Shown here one piece after another: positions 1-5,228 of a stretch of DNA of 5,438 nucleotides (the first letter of the stretch is position 1; every line of letters begins with the position of its first letter). The position numbers were made by a program, and so were the translations under genes. Location of the stretch: assembly GCA_013816415.1 (NCBI GenBank), contig JACDEN010000231.1, positions 1 to 5,438 on the forward strand, given 5' to 3'. Below the pieces are notes generated by a model. It searched no databases and was not told the origin of the DNA. It saw nothing but the letters and a program-made list of their open reading frames with translations. This DNA is from Planctomycetota bacterium. GTDB taxonomy: Bacteria > Planctomycetota > UBA11346.

Positions 1-291
1 CGCTTCGTCGATGGCAGCCATCTGCAGGGGCCGGTCGATCACGCGCGTTTCGCCAGTTCGTCCTTCAGCATCGGCCTCGAAGGCGACCTGGATGCGTTTC
101 CCGCGACCATGATCGAGATGGCTCCCGGCGATGCGATCTTCTTCGGTCCATTGGTGATCCACGGATCCGGCCCCAATGGCTCCTCGCGCGATCGCCGGGC
201 CAACACCTTCGCCTACGACAAGCCGCGCAACCAGAAGCAGGGCGAACTTCCCGAAGCCATGCACCGCTGCGGAGCCAAGGGCGCCCACTGA
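1..291 (+). CDS. Phytanoyl-CoA dioxygenase (PhyH) family protein, C-terminal part
   Basis: The reading frame is open from the first base and stops with TGA at 289-291, so only the last 96 residues are present and the start lies before the window. The segment matches the end of the double-stranded beta-helix fold of PhyH-type Fe(II)/2-oxoglutarate oxygenases. It begins with a GSHLQGP turn (in-window residues 5-11), then MAPGDAIFFGPLVIHGSGPN (40-59), and RRANTFAY (65-72). In this family the His of the IHGSGPN stretch (His54 here) is the distal iron ligand, and the Arg about ten residues later (Arg65 or Arg66) binds the 2-oxoglutarate carboxylate. The first HxD iron ligands would lie upstream and cannot be checked. 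The substrate cannot be told from this fragment, because the family oxidises many small molecules and natural products. It is followed after 168 bases by the histidine kinase on the same strand. Family assignment is good; specific function is unknown. Confidence 0.85.
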   Translation, partial: RFVDGSHLQGPVDHARFASSSFSIGLEGDLDAFPATMIEMAPGDAIFFGPLVIHGSGPNGSSRDRRANTFAYDKPRNQKQGELPEAMHRCGAKGAH

Positions 292-408
292 TCGGCGTCT
301 CGGCGGCCTGCTGTCTCGGGCCTCGTGGTCTGGGCGTCGTGGCTTCCGCTGGATGTGCGCAAACGCGATCCGGGTGGGACCAACCGCGGGAATCGCCAGG
401 CTCGGTAC

Positions 409-438
409 GGCGGCTTTTCCACGCCCTGTGAAACCGCC
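409..438 (+). repeat. Imperfect inverted repeat upstream of the histidine kinase
   Basis: GGCGG at 409-413 pairs with CCGCC at 434-438, TTT at 415-417 with AAA at 431-433, and CAC at 420-422 with GTG at 428-430. Small bulges separate the three helices and the loop is GCCCT. It ends about ten bases before a -10-like TACAAC. It could be an operator, a 3' hairpin of the preceding oxygenase transcript (no clear T-run follows), or chance in GC-rich DNA. Confidence 0.3.
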
Positions 439-454
439 CTCGGTCCAGTACAAC
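426..454 (+). promoter_or_regulatory. Possible promoter of the histidine kinase (leaderless geometry)
   Basis: TACAAC at 449-454 matches four of six positions of the TATAAT -10 consensus and ends five bases before the ATG at 460. The best -35 at 17-base spacing is CTGTGA (426-431), only three of six. Transcription from this -10 would begin at or next to the A of the start codon, giving a leaderless mRNA. That agrees with the lack of a usable Shine-Dalgarno: the only purine stretch, AGG at 456-458, is one base from the ATG. The call is weak on its own and gains some weight from the same layout at lexA. Confidence 0.3.
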
Positions 455-459
455 CAGGC

Positions 460-1701
460 ATGCGCACGCGTACGCGCGTCCTCGTCAGCTTCGTCACCGT
501 CCATATCGCCTTGTCCATCGTGGCTGGCTGGGTGGTCTGGCGTTGGCTGGACACCTCGATGCGGTCCCAGGCCGAGGAAAGCGCGAAATCCATCGGCCAG
601 GTTCTTGCGCAGGGTGGATTCGCGCTGAATGCCGAGGTGCTCTCGCGCATGCGCGAACTCACCGGGCACCGCTTCCAGGTCCTCGATGCGCCGTCGCCGG
701 TGCGCACGGGGACCATCCAGGTGAAGCAGGGGGGGGCGATCATCGAGGTCGATTACCGGACCGAGGCCTATCGACGCGGGCTTCGCGAGATCGTCGCCGG
801 CACCCTGATGGTCATGGCTGGCGGTTCGGTGGCTTTCGGTCTCGTCGCCTTGTGGCTGTCGCGTCAGTTGGCGCGGCCATTGGAGGAGCTGGCGGGGGCG
901 GCGCGCATCATCGCCTCGGGCGACCTTCAGGCGCAGGTGCCGACGGTCGGCTCAGGCGAGGTGGCCGGTCTCGCGCACGAACTGGAGACGATGCGCACTC
1001 GTCTGCTCGAGCTCGATCGCCAGCATCGGCAGGCGGAGCGGTTGACGACGCTCGGGACGTTCACGGCGACCATCGCGCATGAGGTGCGCAATCCCTTGTC
1101 CGCCGTGCGCCTGACGGTCCAGATGCTCGCGAGGCGTCTGCCCGCGGAAGCGAGCCTGACCATGATCATCAACGAACTCGAACGGCTCGACCTCATCATC
1201 GATGAGCTGCTCGGCTTCTCGAAGGGGATGTCGGTGCGGACGCAGGTCTGCGATCTGCGCGAAACGGTCGACACGGTGGTTGCGCTCATGCGGCGCCAAG
1301 CCGACCACGCCGGAGTCGGCATCGTCGTCACCGGATCAGCATCGGTGATCGCCGATCCCGCACGCATGCGACAATTGGTGATGAACCTCCTCCTGAATGC
1401 CATCCAGGCACAGCACGGCGGCGGGAAGGTCCAGATCGCCATCGCAGCTGATGGCCTGGCGATCGAGGACGAAGGACCGGGAGTGGACGCTGCCATCGTG
1501 CCCCACCTGTTCGAAGCCTTTTCGAGCAGTCGCCCGGAAGGAACCGGGCTCGGCTTGCATCTCGCGAAGTCGATCGCCGATGCGCATGGGGCGCGGCTCT
1601 CGTATCAGCGTCGCTCGGCAGGGGCCTGCTTCATCGTCGCGGGTCTGGCTCCTTCCGCTGGAGCCACGGCTGCAGGTCCAGTCGCTCCGATTGCAGGCTA
1701 G
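460..1701 (+). CDS. Membrane-bound sensor histidine kinase (HAMP, HisKA, HATPase_c)
   Basis: This 413-residue two-component sensor kinase should autophosphorylate on His and pass the phosphate to a response regulator that is not in the window. The order is: TM1 at about residues 7-30; a short extracytoplasmic sensor region, about 31-108; TM2 at about 111-134; a HAMP linker, about 135-190; the H-box IAHEVRNPLSAVR with the phospho-acceptor at His207; the N-box MRQLVMNLLLNAI with Asn309 and Asn313; the G1 box DEGPG at 337-341; the F-box FEAFSSS; and the G2 box GTGLGL at 361-366. All catalytic boxes look intact. The HEVRNPL H-box resembles the NtrB/AtoS/ZraS group, whose partners are often sigma-54 activators, but that partner type is inference. 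I chose the ATG at 460 because TM1 starts right behind it. An in-frame GTG at 325 would add 45 residues that look like translated non-coding DNA. A run of eight G lies in the sensor region at 729-736. The signal sensed is unknown. Confidence 0.93.
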   Translation: MRTRTRVLVSFVTVHIALSIVAGWVVWRWLDTSMRSQAEESAKSIGQVLAQGGFALNAEVLSRMRELTGHRFQVLDAPSPVRTGTIQVKQGGAIIEVDYRTEAYRRGLREIVAGTLMVMAGGSVAFGLVALWLSRQLARPLEELAGAARIIASGDLQAQVPTVGSGEVAGLAHELETMRTRLLELDRQHRQAERLTTLGTFTATIAHEVRNPLSAVRLTVQMLARRLPAEASLTMIINELERLDLIIDELLGFSKGMSVRTQVCDLRETVDTVVALMRRQADHAGVGIVVTGSASVIADPARMRQLVMNLLLNAIQAQHGGGKVQIAIAADGLAIEDEGPGVDAAIVPHLFEAFSSSRPEGTGLGLHLAKSIADAHGARLSYQRRSAGACFIVAGLAPSAGATAAGPVAPIAG

Positions 1702-1819
1702 ATGGCCAGCCCTCCACTGCGCCACCAAGAATAGGCGCGCAGGATCACATGGCTGGACATGCTGCATGCGCCGATGGTGATGGCGCGGATCATATGGGCG
1801 AGGGATGATCGACGTCGTT

Positions 1820-1843
1820 GGGATCGAGTCCAAGGTCGATCCC
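1820..1843. repeat. Perfect 8-base inverted repeat
   Basis: GGGATCGA (1820-1827) and TCGATCCC (1836-1843) are exact reverse complements around an 8-base loop. No T-run follows on the plus strand, so it is not a classical terminator for the kinase. On the minus strand the T9 tract comes before it rather than after it. The function is unassigned. Confidence 0.5.
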
Positions 1844-2129
1844 CGACCGTTCGACCGTCACCAAAAAAAAATGGTTGGTCAGCTGGGGATCCAGCGGGAA
1901 TTCACCGGATGGAAAGATGCGTTGTCGTAGGATGGCGGGATTCGCTGGTGGAATGCGTGCTTTTTTGAAAAGATCCGCGGGCATTCGCTGATGGGAAACG
2001 ACGCTTCCTGGGATGATCCAGCGCTCAATCCCCGCTGAGAGGTGACGCTTTGGGGGAATCGACCATCGCGTCGAATGGCATGGAACGGGCGCCGTTGAGT
2101 TGTTGCAGGAATCAATTGCACGGAGTTGC

Positions 2130-2175
2130 AAAGAAAGATGCACGGAATGGAGCCGCTGACGCCGACTCCATTCCG
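2130..2175 (-). terminator. Probable rho-independent terminator of recA
   Basis: CGGAATGGAG (2143-2152) and CTCCATTCCG (2166-2175) form a perfect 10-base-pair stem with a 13-base loop. In the direction of recA transcription the hairpin begins 35 bases after the recA stop. Four bases after the stem comes a T-rich tract, TCTTTCTTT (complement of 2130-2138). The large loop and interrupted T-tract make it less than ideal, but position and strand fit. Confidence 0.65.
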
Positions 2176-2210
2176 CCCCGCCCCGCCCTGCATCGCAGCA
2201 GTGTGCGGCG

Positions 2211-3431
2211 TTATTCCGCTGCGCCGCTGCTGTTCCCGGCTTCGAGGAGATTGACCTCGCTCGTACGGACCTTGTTGGCGATCTCTTCGCAGATCTTGCC
2301 GTTGTCCTTGAGGAACTGCTTGGCGTTCTCGCGGCCCTGTCCGAGTTTGGCGCCTTCGTAGGTGAACCAGGCGCCGGATTTCTGCACCACCTTGGCGAGC
2401 ACCGCGAGATCGAGCACGTCGCCGGTGTAGCTGATGCCTTCATTGTACATGATGTCGAATTCGGCCTTGGTGAAGGGCGCGGCAACCTTGTTCTTCACGA
2501 CCTTCACCCGCGTGCGATTGCCGACCACGCGCTCGCCGTCGGTGATCGAGGTCACGCGCCGGATGTCCAGGCGCAGGCTGGCGGCGAACTTGAGGGCCCG
2601 GCCGCCGGGCTGGGTTTCGGGGTTGCCGAACATGACGCCGATCTTCTCGCGGATCTGGTTGATGAAGATGACGGTGGTGCGCGACGTGCTGATCGCTCCG
2701 GTCAGCTTGCGCATCGCCTTCGACATCATGCGCGCCTGGACGCCCATCTGCGAATCGTCCATGTCGCCGTCGAGCTCGACCTTCGGCGTCAGCGCCGCGA
2801 CCGAGTCGACGACGATGAGATCCACCGCATTGGATCGAACCAGGAGATCGGCGATATCGAGCGCTTGCTCGCCATAATTGGGCTGGCTGACCAGGAGGTC
2901 GTTGAGGTTCACGCCGATCTTCTCGGCATAGCTCGGGTCGAGCGCATGCTCGGCGTCGATGAAGGCGACCACGCCGCCTTCCTTCTGCGCCTTGGCGGCG
3001 ATCGACAGTGCGAGCGTCGTCTTGCCCGACGATTCCGGTCCGAAGATCTCGACGATGCGTCCACGGGGGATGCCGCCGATGCCGGTGGCGAGATCGAGGC
3101 TCAGCGACCCGGTCGGGATCGCGCCGACGTCGACCTTCTCGAACTGGCCGAGGCGCATGATCGAGCCCTTGCCGAACACCTTGTCGATCTGTTCGAGCGC
3201 GGCTTCGAGCGCCTTCTTCTTGGCGGGACTGTCCGGATTCACCTGCGCCCTGGCTTCCACCGGCGCGGCGGGAGCGGGCTTCTTCGCGGTGTCCTTCGCG
3301 GCGTCCTTCATGGGGTCGAGGGGAGCGGGTTTCGAGTCGGCGGATGGTGGCATGGCCGGGATGGTCTTCTTCGCGAGGTCCGCGGAAGCGATTTTGGTGT
3401 CGGCGATGGGGAGTGGGGCTGCGAGGGCCAT
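2211..3431 (-). CDS. recA: RecA recombinase with long N-terminal extension
   Basis: RecA polymerises on single-stranded DNA, catalyses ATP-dependent homologous pairing and strand exchange, and stimulates self-cleavage of LexA. This copy has 406 residues, about 50 more than E. coli RecA. The conserved core begins near Lys71 (KKKALEAALEQIDKVFGKGS). Visible motifs are Walker A GPESSGKT (131-138), IDAEHALDP (158-166), Walker B LIVVD (205-209), the loop L1 area (221-241), loop L2 starting at NQIREKIGVMFGN (258-270), and the RecA signature ALKFAASLRLDIRR (279-292). The core looks fully functional. Residues 1-70 are an Ala/Pro/Lys-rich low-complexity tail. I kept the first ATG because GAAGGA stands five bases before it, while in-frame ATGs at residues 27 and 41 lack a Shine-Dalgarno. 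The C-terminus is short (EAGNSSGAAE) and lacks the acidic tail of E. coli RecA. It lies 84 bases behind lexA on the same strand. recX is absent downstream. Confidence 0.98.
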   Translation of the reverse strand: MALAAPLPIADTKIASADLAKKTIPAMPPSADSKPAPLDPMKDAAKDTAKKPAPAAPVEARAQVNPDSPAKKKALEAALEQIDKVFGKGSIMRLGQFEKVDVGAIPTGSLSLDLATGIGGIPRGRIVEIFGPESSGKTTLALSIAAKAQKEGGVVAFIDAEHALDPSYAEKIGVNLNDLLVSQPNYGEQALDIADLLVRSNAVDLIVVDSVAALTPKVELDGDMDDSQMGVQARMMSKAMRKLTGAISTSRTTVIFINQIREKIGVMFGNPETQPGGRALKFAASLRLDIRRVTSITDGERVVGNRTRVKVVKNKVAAPFTKAEFDIMYNEGISYTGDVLDLAVLAKVVQKSGAWFTYEGAKLGQGRENAKQFLKDNGKICEEIANKVRTSEVNLLEAGNSSGAAE

Positions 3432-3436
3432 GACGT

Positions 3437-3442
3437 TCCTTC
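3437..3442 (-). promoter_or_regulatory. Ribosome binding site of recA (decides the start)
   Basis: Read on the minus strand this is GAAGGA, five bases before the ATG at 3431-3429. It supports translation of the full N-terminal extension instead of starts at residue 27 or 41, which have no such sequence in front of them. Confidence 0.75.
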
Positions 3443-3485
3443 AGTGTTTTAGGGGCGTTGTCGTATGTGATTCGTGGGTGGATGG

Positions 3486-3510
3486 AAAAGGGTCGCCGCA
3501 TCGAGCGGCG
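3486..3510 (-). terminator. Weak terminator or attenuator between lexA and recA
   Basis: GCGGCG (3505-3510) and CGCCGC (3494-3499) form a perfect all-G/C 6-base-pair stem with a 5-base loop. On the minus strand the hairpin starts five bases after the lexA stop and is followed by ACCC and then TTTT (complement of 3486-3489). The short stem and delayed four-base T-run suggest partial termination, which would let some lexA transcripts read on into recA. Confidence 0.45.
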
Positions 3511-3515
3511 TGGAG

Positions 3516-4139
3516 TCAATCGACGGCGCGGTAGATGAAGCACAGGGGGCCGACGATCTGCACCGTGGCGGCCTTGGACTTCGGGATCACCAGTGCCTGA
3601 TACCGGGGATTCTGAGGGATCAGTTCGATGCGGTCGTTGTGGTAGCGGACGCGCTTCAGCGTCGCCTCGCCATCGACGATGACGGCGCCGATCTTGTTGT
3701 TGCCGACCGTGGCTTCGGACTGGATGACCGCGTAGTCGCCGTCGTTGATGCCGGCATCGATCATCGAATCACCGCGGACCTTCAGCGCGAAGCGGCCTGG
3801 TGCGGGCTGGATGTCGCGCAGGTATCCGGCATGGGATTCGGTCGCCAGGATCGGCGTTCCCGCGGCGATCGCGCCGATGACCGGGACACCCTTCTTGGCG
3901 GGGGTCCGCCCGATCGAATCCCATCCGGACTCGGTCAGCCGCACGTTGCGCTTCTTCTCGCGGTCGGCCTCGAGCAGACCTTTGCGCACCAGGGCGTCGA
4001 CGTGCTTGCTGACGGCCGATGGGAATGCGTAGCCCATCGCTTCAGCGACTTCGGCGCGGCTCGGCTGGCGGCCCGCGTCTTCGGCGTCAGCGAAATAAGT
4101 GAGGATCTTGGTCTGTCCGGGGGGCAGCTGCGTGCTCAT
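3516..4139 (-). CDS. lexA: LexA repressor, SOS regulator and self-cleaving serine peptidase (S24)
   Basis: LexA represses DNA-damage genes until RecA filaments on single-stranded DNA trigger its self-cleavage. This 207-residue protein has the usual length and layout. The N-terminal winged helix-turn-helix (about 1-70) includes QPSRAEVAEAMGY and the recognition-helix region FPSAVSKHVDALVRKG (39-54). The C-terminal S24 domain holds the cleavage site Ala93-Gly94 (IAAG), the nucleophile Ser125 in RGDSM and the general base Lys162 in ATLKRVR. These correspond to Ala84-Gly85, Ser119 and Lys156 of E. coli. All catalytic residues are present, so it should be cleavable. The recognition helix differs from the SPNAAEEHLKAL of E. 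coli, which fits an altered operator. The ATG at 4139 is favoured because QLPPGQTKIL aligns with the family N-terminus (LTARQQEVF in E. coli). No Shine-Dalgarno precedes it; the promoter -10 ends six bases upstream, suggesting a leaderless mRNA and autoregulation through the palindrome at 4148-4161. recA follows after 84 bases. Confidence 0.97.
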   Translation of the reverse strand: MSTQLPPGQTKILTYFADAEDAGRQPSRAEVAEAMGYAFPSAVSKHVDALVRKGLLEADREKKRNVRLTESGWDSIGRTPAKKGVPVIGAIAAGTPILATESHAGYLRDIQPAPGRFALKVRGDSMIDAGINDGDYAVIQSEATVGNNKIGAVIVDGEATLKRVRYHNDRIELIPQNPRYQALVIPKSKAATVQIVGPLCFIYRAVD

Positions 4140-4145
4140 GGCAGC

Positions 4146-4173
4146 TTCATAGGCTCCTATGGACCCGTGTCAA
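4146..4173 (-). promoter_or_regulatory. lexA promoter
   Basis: On the minus strand, TTGACA (complement of 4168-4173) is a perfect -35. After a 16-base spacer comes TATGAA (complement of 4146-4151), four of six to the -10 consensus. An A/T-rich stretch (TTTTTA) lies just upstream of the -35. The -10 ends six bases before the lexA ATG, so the start of transcription should fall on or next to the A of the start codon. Confidence 0.6.
4148..4161. promoter_or_regulatory. Candidate LexA operator, perfect palindrome CATAGG-CT-CCTATG
   Basis: Two exact 6-base arms surround a 2-base centre. The palindrome covers four bases of the -10 and the downstream part of the promoter spacer, so a bound dimer would block RNA polymerase. 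LexA commonly represses its own gene from this position. The sequence is not the GAAC-N4-GTTC box of Gram-positives, the CTGT-N8-ACAG box of E. coli, or the GTTC-N7-GTTC box of alphaproteobacteria. The operator role is inferred from position and symmetry. Confidence 0.5.
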
Positions 4174-4201
4174 TAAAAACTCATGCTGTCCACCGACCCA
4201 C

Positions 4202-4230
4202 AAAAAACCCCGCAGATCATGCGGGGTTTT
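4202..4230 (-). terminator. Rho-independent terminator of rpmH
   Basis: AAAACCCCGCA (4204-4214) pairs perfectly with TGCGGGGTTTT (4220-4230) around a 5-base GATCA loop, an 11-base-pair stem with a G/C-rich core. In the rpmH direction it is followed by an uninterrupted run of T (complement of 4202-4207). It starts 23 bases after the rpmH stop and insulates rpmH from lexA. In the other direction the T-run is only four bases, so it would act weakly. Confidence 0.9.
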
Positions 4231-4253
4231 CCGCGCTCTACCGCAGGCTCGGT

Positions 4254-4409
4254 TCAGGGAGTCTTCTTGTATCCGCGCTTCTTGCCCTTTCCGGACTCGC
4301 GACGTCGCTTGCGGCTGAGGATCGCGCGTCCGCCCTTGGTGCGCATTTTCCGGCGGAATCCGGTGCGCTTGCGGCGCTTGAGGGAACTGACGCGGATCTT
4401 GAGATGCAT
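4254..4409 (-). CDS. rpmH: Large ribosomal subunit protein bL34
   Basis: This short gene encodes a very basic 51-residue protein. bL34 is a small component of the 50S subunit that sits buried in 23S rRNA. The diagnostic core is SSLKRRKRTGFRRKM (residues 8-22), then RTKGGRAILSRKRRR (23-37). It lines up with SKRKRKRTHGFRARMATKNGRAVLARRRAKGR of E. coli bL34. The N-terminus MHLKIRV replaces the usual MKRTYQP, and the C-terminus is drawn out into a Lys/Gly/Arg tail (ESGKGKKRGYKKTP), making it a little longer than the common 44-47 residues. GGAG stands five bases before the ATG. The usual partner rnpA (RNase P protein) does not follow; instead a strong terminator ends the transcript. The metallophosphoesterase lies 78 bases upstream on the same strand. 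Confidence 0.92.
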   Translation of the reverse strand: MHLKIRVSSLKRRKRTGFRRKMRTKGGRAILSRKRRRESGKGKKRGYKKTP

Positions 4410-4414
4410 GAGGG

Positions 4415-4418
4415 CTCC
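4415..4418 (-). promoter_or_regulatory. Ribosome binding site of rpmH
   Basis: GGAG on the minus strand, five bases before the ATG at 4409-4407. It supports the chosen start of this very short gene. Confidence 0.6.
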
Positions 4419-4430
4419 GTTGAGGCGCGG

Positions 4431-4459
4431 AATGGTGCGCCGATACGCGGGCGAGTCAA
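4431..4459 (-). promoter_or_regulatory. Possible rpmH promoter
   Basis: TTGACT (complement of 4454-4459) is five of six to the -35 consensus and lies in the 78-base gap between the phosphoesterase stop and rpmH. At 17 bases' distance the hexamer is ACCATT, a poor -10. A promoter of its own is likely for a ribosomal protein gene, but this exact placement is uncertain. Confidence 0.3.
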
Positions 4460-4487
4460 GCGGCGCGCATGGATTTCACCGTGGGAA

Positions 4488-5228
4488 TCACTCGCTGCGC
4501 TGGACGAGTAGCGGCGCGAATCCGACCTGATCGCAGCTGGTGCAGCGGTAGGTGACGCCCTCGAAGGTGCCCTCAACTTTCGCCGCCCCCAATTCCTTGC
4601 CGTGGAGATGGCCGTAGATGCACCACGTCGCGCCGGCGTCGACGATGATCGGGGTGAATCGGCTGCGGCTCTGGGCGGGAGGGATCGGCGGGTAATGGAA
4701 TAGGCAGATGCGCAATCCACGAGGCCTGCCGGCATCCGCATCGGCCTTGTCGAGCGCGGCGATCGACAGGCGCAGTTCATGCTCCTCGCGATCCAGCCAT
4801 TGGTCGATGTCCAGCTGCGTACGCGTGTCACCGTATTTCGTCTGCGGCGCGAAATCACCGCCGCGCGCGCCGAAGAATCCGACGCCATTGATCGAACACG
4901 CGGTCTTCTTCAGGGCGTGGGTGCGCGGCGGCAGCATCCCAGCCAGCTTGGTGGCCGAGCCCGACCACCAATGGTCGTGGTTGCCCTTGACCAGGATCTT
5001 GTGTCCGGGCCGCTGCGCCAGCCAGGCGAAATCGCCCGCGACGTCGGCGGGCTTGGTCGCCCAGCTGAAATCTCCCGGCGTCAGCACGATGTCGTCGGCT
5101 GCGACCACCGCATCCCAGTTGCGCGCCATCTGCTGATCGTGGTGATCCCAATGCTCTCCGAACACGTCCATCGGTTTGGAGCCGGAGGTCGAGAGATGCA
5201 GGTCGGACAACGCCCAGATCGCTGGCAT
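4488..5228 (-). CDS. Calcineurin-like metallophosphoesterase, COG1768-like
   Basis: This 246-residue protein has every metal-binding motif of the calcineurin-like phosphoesterase fold in order: DLH (Asp9, His11), GD (Asp53) in PGDFSW, GNHDHWW (Asn83, His84), a lone His178 in FHYPP, and GHLHG (His207, His209). It should bind two metal ions and hydrolyse a phosphate ester, probably in the cytoplasm since there is no signal peptide or membrane segment. The stretches IWALSDLHLS, KPMDVFGEHW and IVLTPGDFSWA recall the conserved 'predicted phosphohydrolase' family COG1768, whose substrate I do not know to be established. I chose the ATG at 5228 because IWALSDLHL follows directly. An in-frame ATG at 5348 would add 40 residues without family character. 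No Shine-Dalgarno precedes the chosen ATG, and a -10-like TACGCT ends six bases upstream, so it may be leaderless. It is followed by rpmH, but a functional link is not evident. Confidence 0.92.
   Translation of the reverse strand: MPAIWALSDLHLSTSGSKPMDVFGEHWDHHDQQMARNWDAVVAADDIVLTPGDFSWATKPADVAGDFAWLAQRPGHKILVKGNHDHWWSGSATKLAGMLPPRTHALKKTACSINGVGFFGARGGDFAPQTKYGDTRTQLDIDQWLDREEHELRLSIAALDKADADAGRPRGLRICLFHYPPIPPAQSRSRFTPIIVDAGATWCIYGHLHGKELGAAKVEGTFEGVTYRCTSCDQVGFAPLLVQRSE

Larger units (their letters stand above)
1702..2210. other. 509-base intergenic stretch between converging genes, no confident gene
   Basis: The kinase ends on the plus strand and recA ends on the minus strand, so this stretch needs to hold only terminators. 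I see no tRNA, rRNA or mobile-element motif. It contains a perfect 8-base inverted repeat (1820-1843), a run of nine A (1863-1871), a small GCTGG/CCAGC hairpin (1882-1895) and the likely recA terminator hairpin (2143-2175). Several short frames are open. The most protein-like is on the minus strand ending at 1790, but its third-codon positions are mixed A/T/G/C, unlike the flanking genes, and it has no Shine-Dalgarno. It may be decayed coding DNA or simple spacer. No convincing terminator for the kinase is visible. Confidence 0.6.

Noticed and set aside
325..459. GTG-initiated extension of the histidine kinase by 45 residues
   Set aside because: The added residues look like translated intergenic DNA and contain the possible promoter. 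TM1 begins right after the ATG at 460.
213..743. 176-codon minus-strand frame opposite the oxygenase end and kinase start
   Set aside because: It lies opposite two convincing plus-strand coding regions and shows no family motifs.
1863..1895. GCTGG/CCAGC hairpin plus T9 on the minus strand as a second recA terminator
   Set aside because: The stem is only five base pairs and ends about ten bases before the T-run, and it lies more than 300 bases past the recA stop, behind a better hairpin.
2103..2130. Three TTGCA repeats
   Set aside because: They are short, unevenly spaced (13 and 10 bases) and likely chance; not a CRISPR array or origin iterons.
2865..3452. 195-codon plus-strand frame antisense to recA
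   Set aside because: It is the mirror of high-GC recA codons, with no start signal or domain.
2440..3543. 367-codon minus-strand frame overlapping recA in another phase
   Set aside because: The product is Arg-rich, low-complexity and unlike any family, while the overlapping frame is an unmistakable RecA.
3474..4511. 345-codon plus-strand frame opposite lexA, the terminator and rpmH
   Set aside because: It runs across two well-supported genes and a terminator on the other strand, and has no recognisable motif. It is a typical open shadow in GC-rich DNA.
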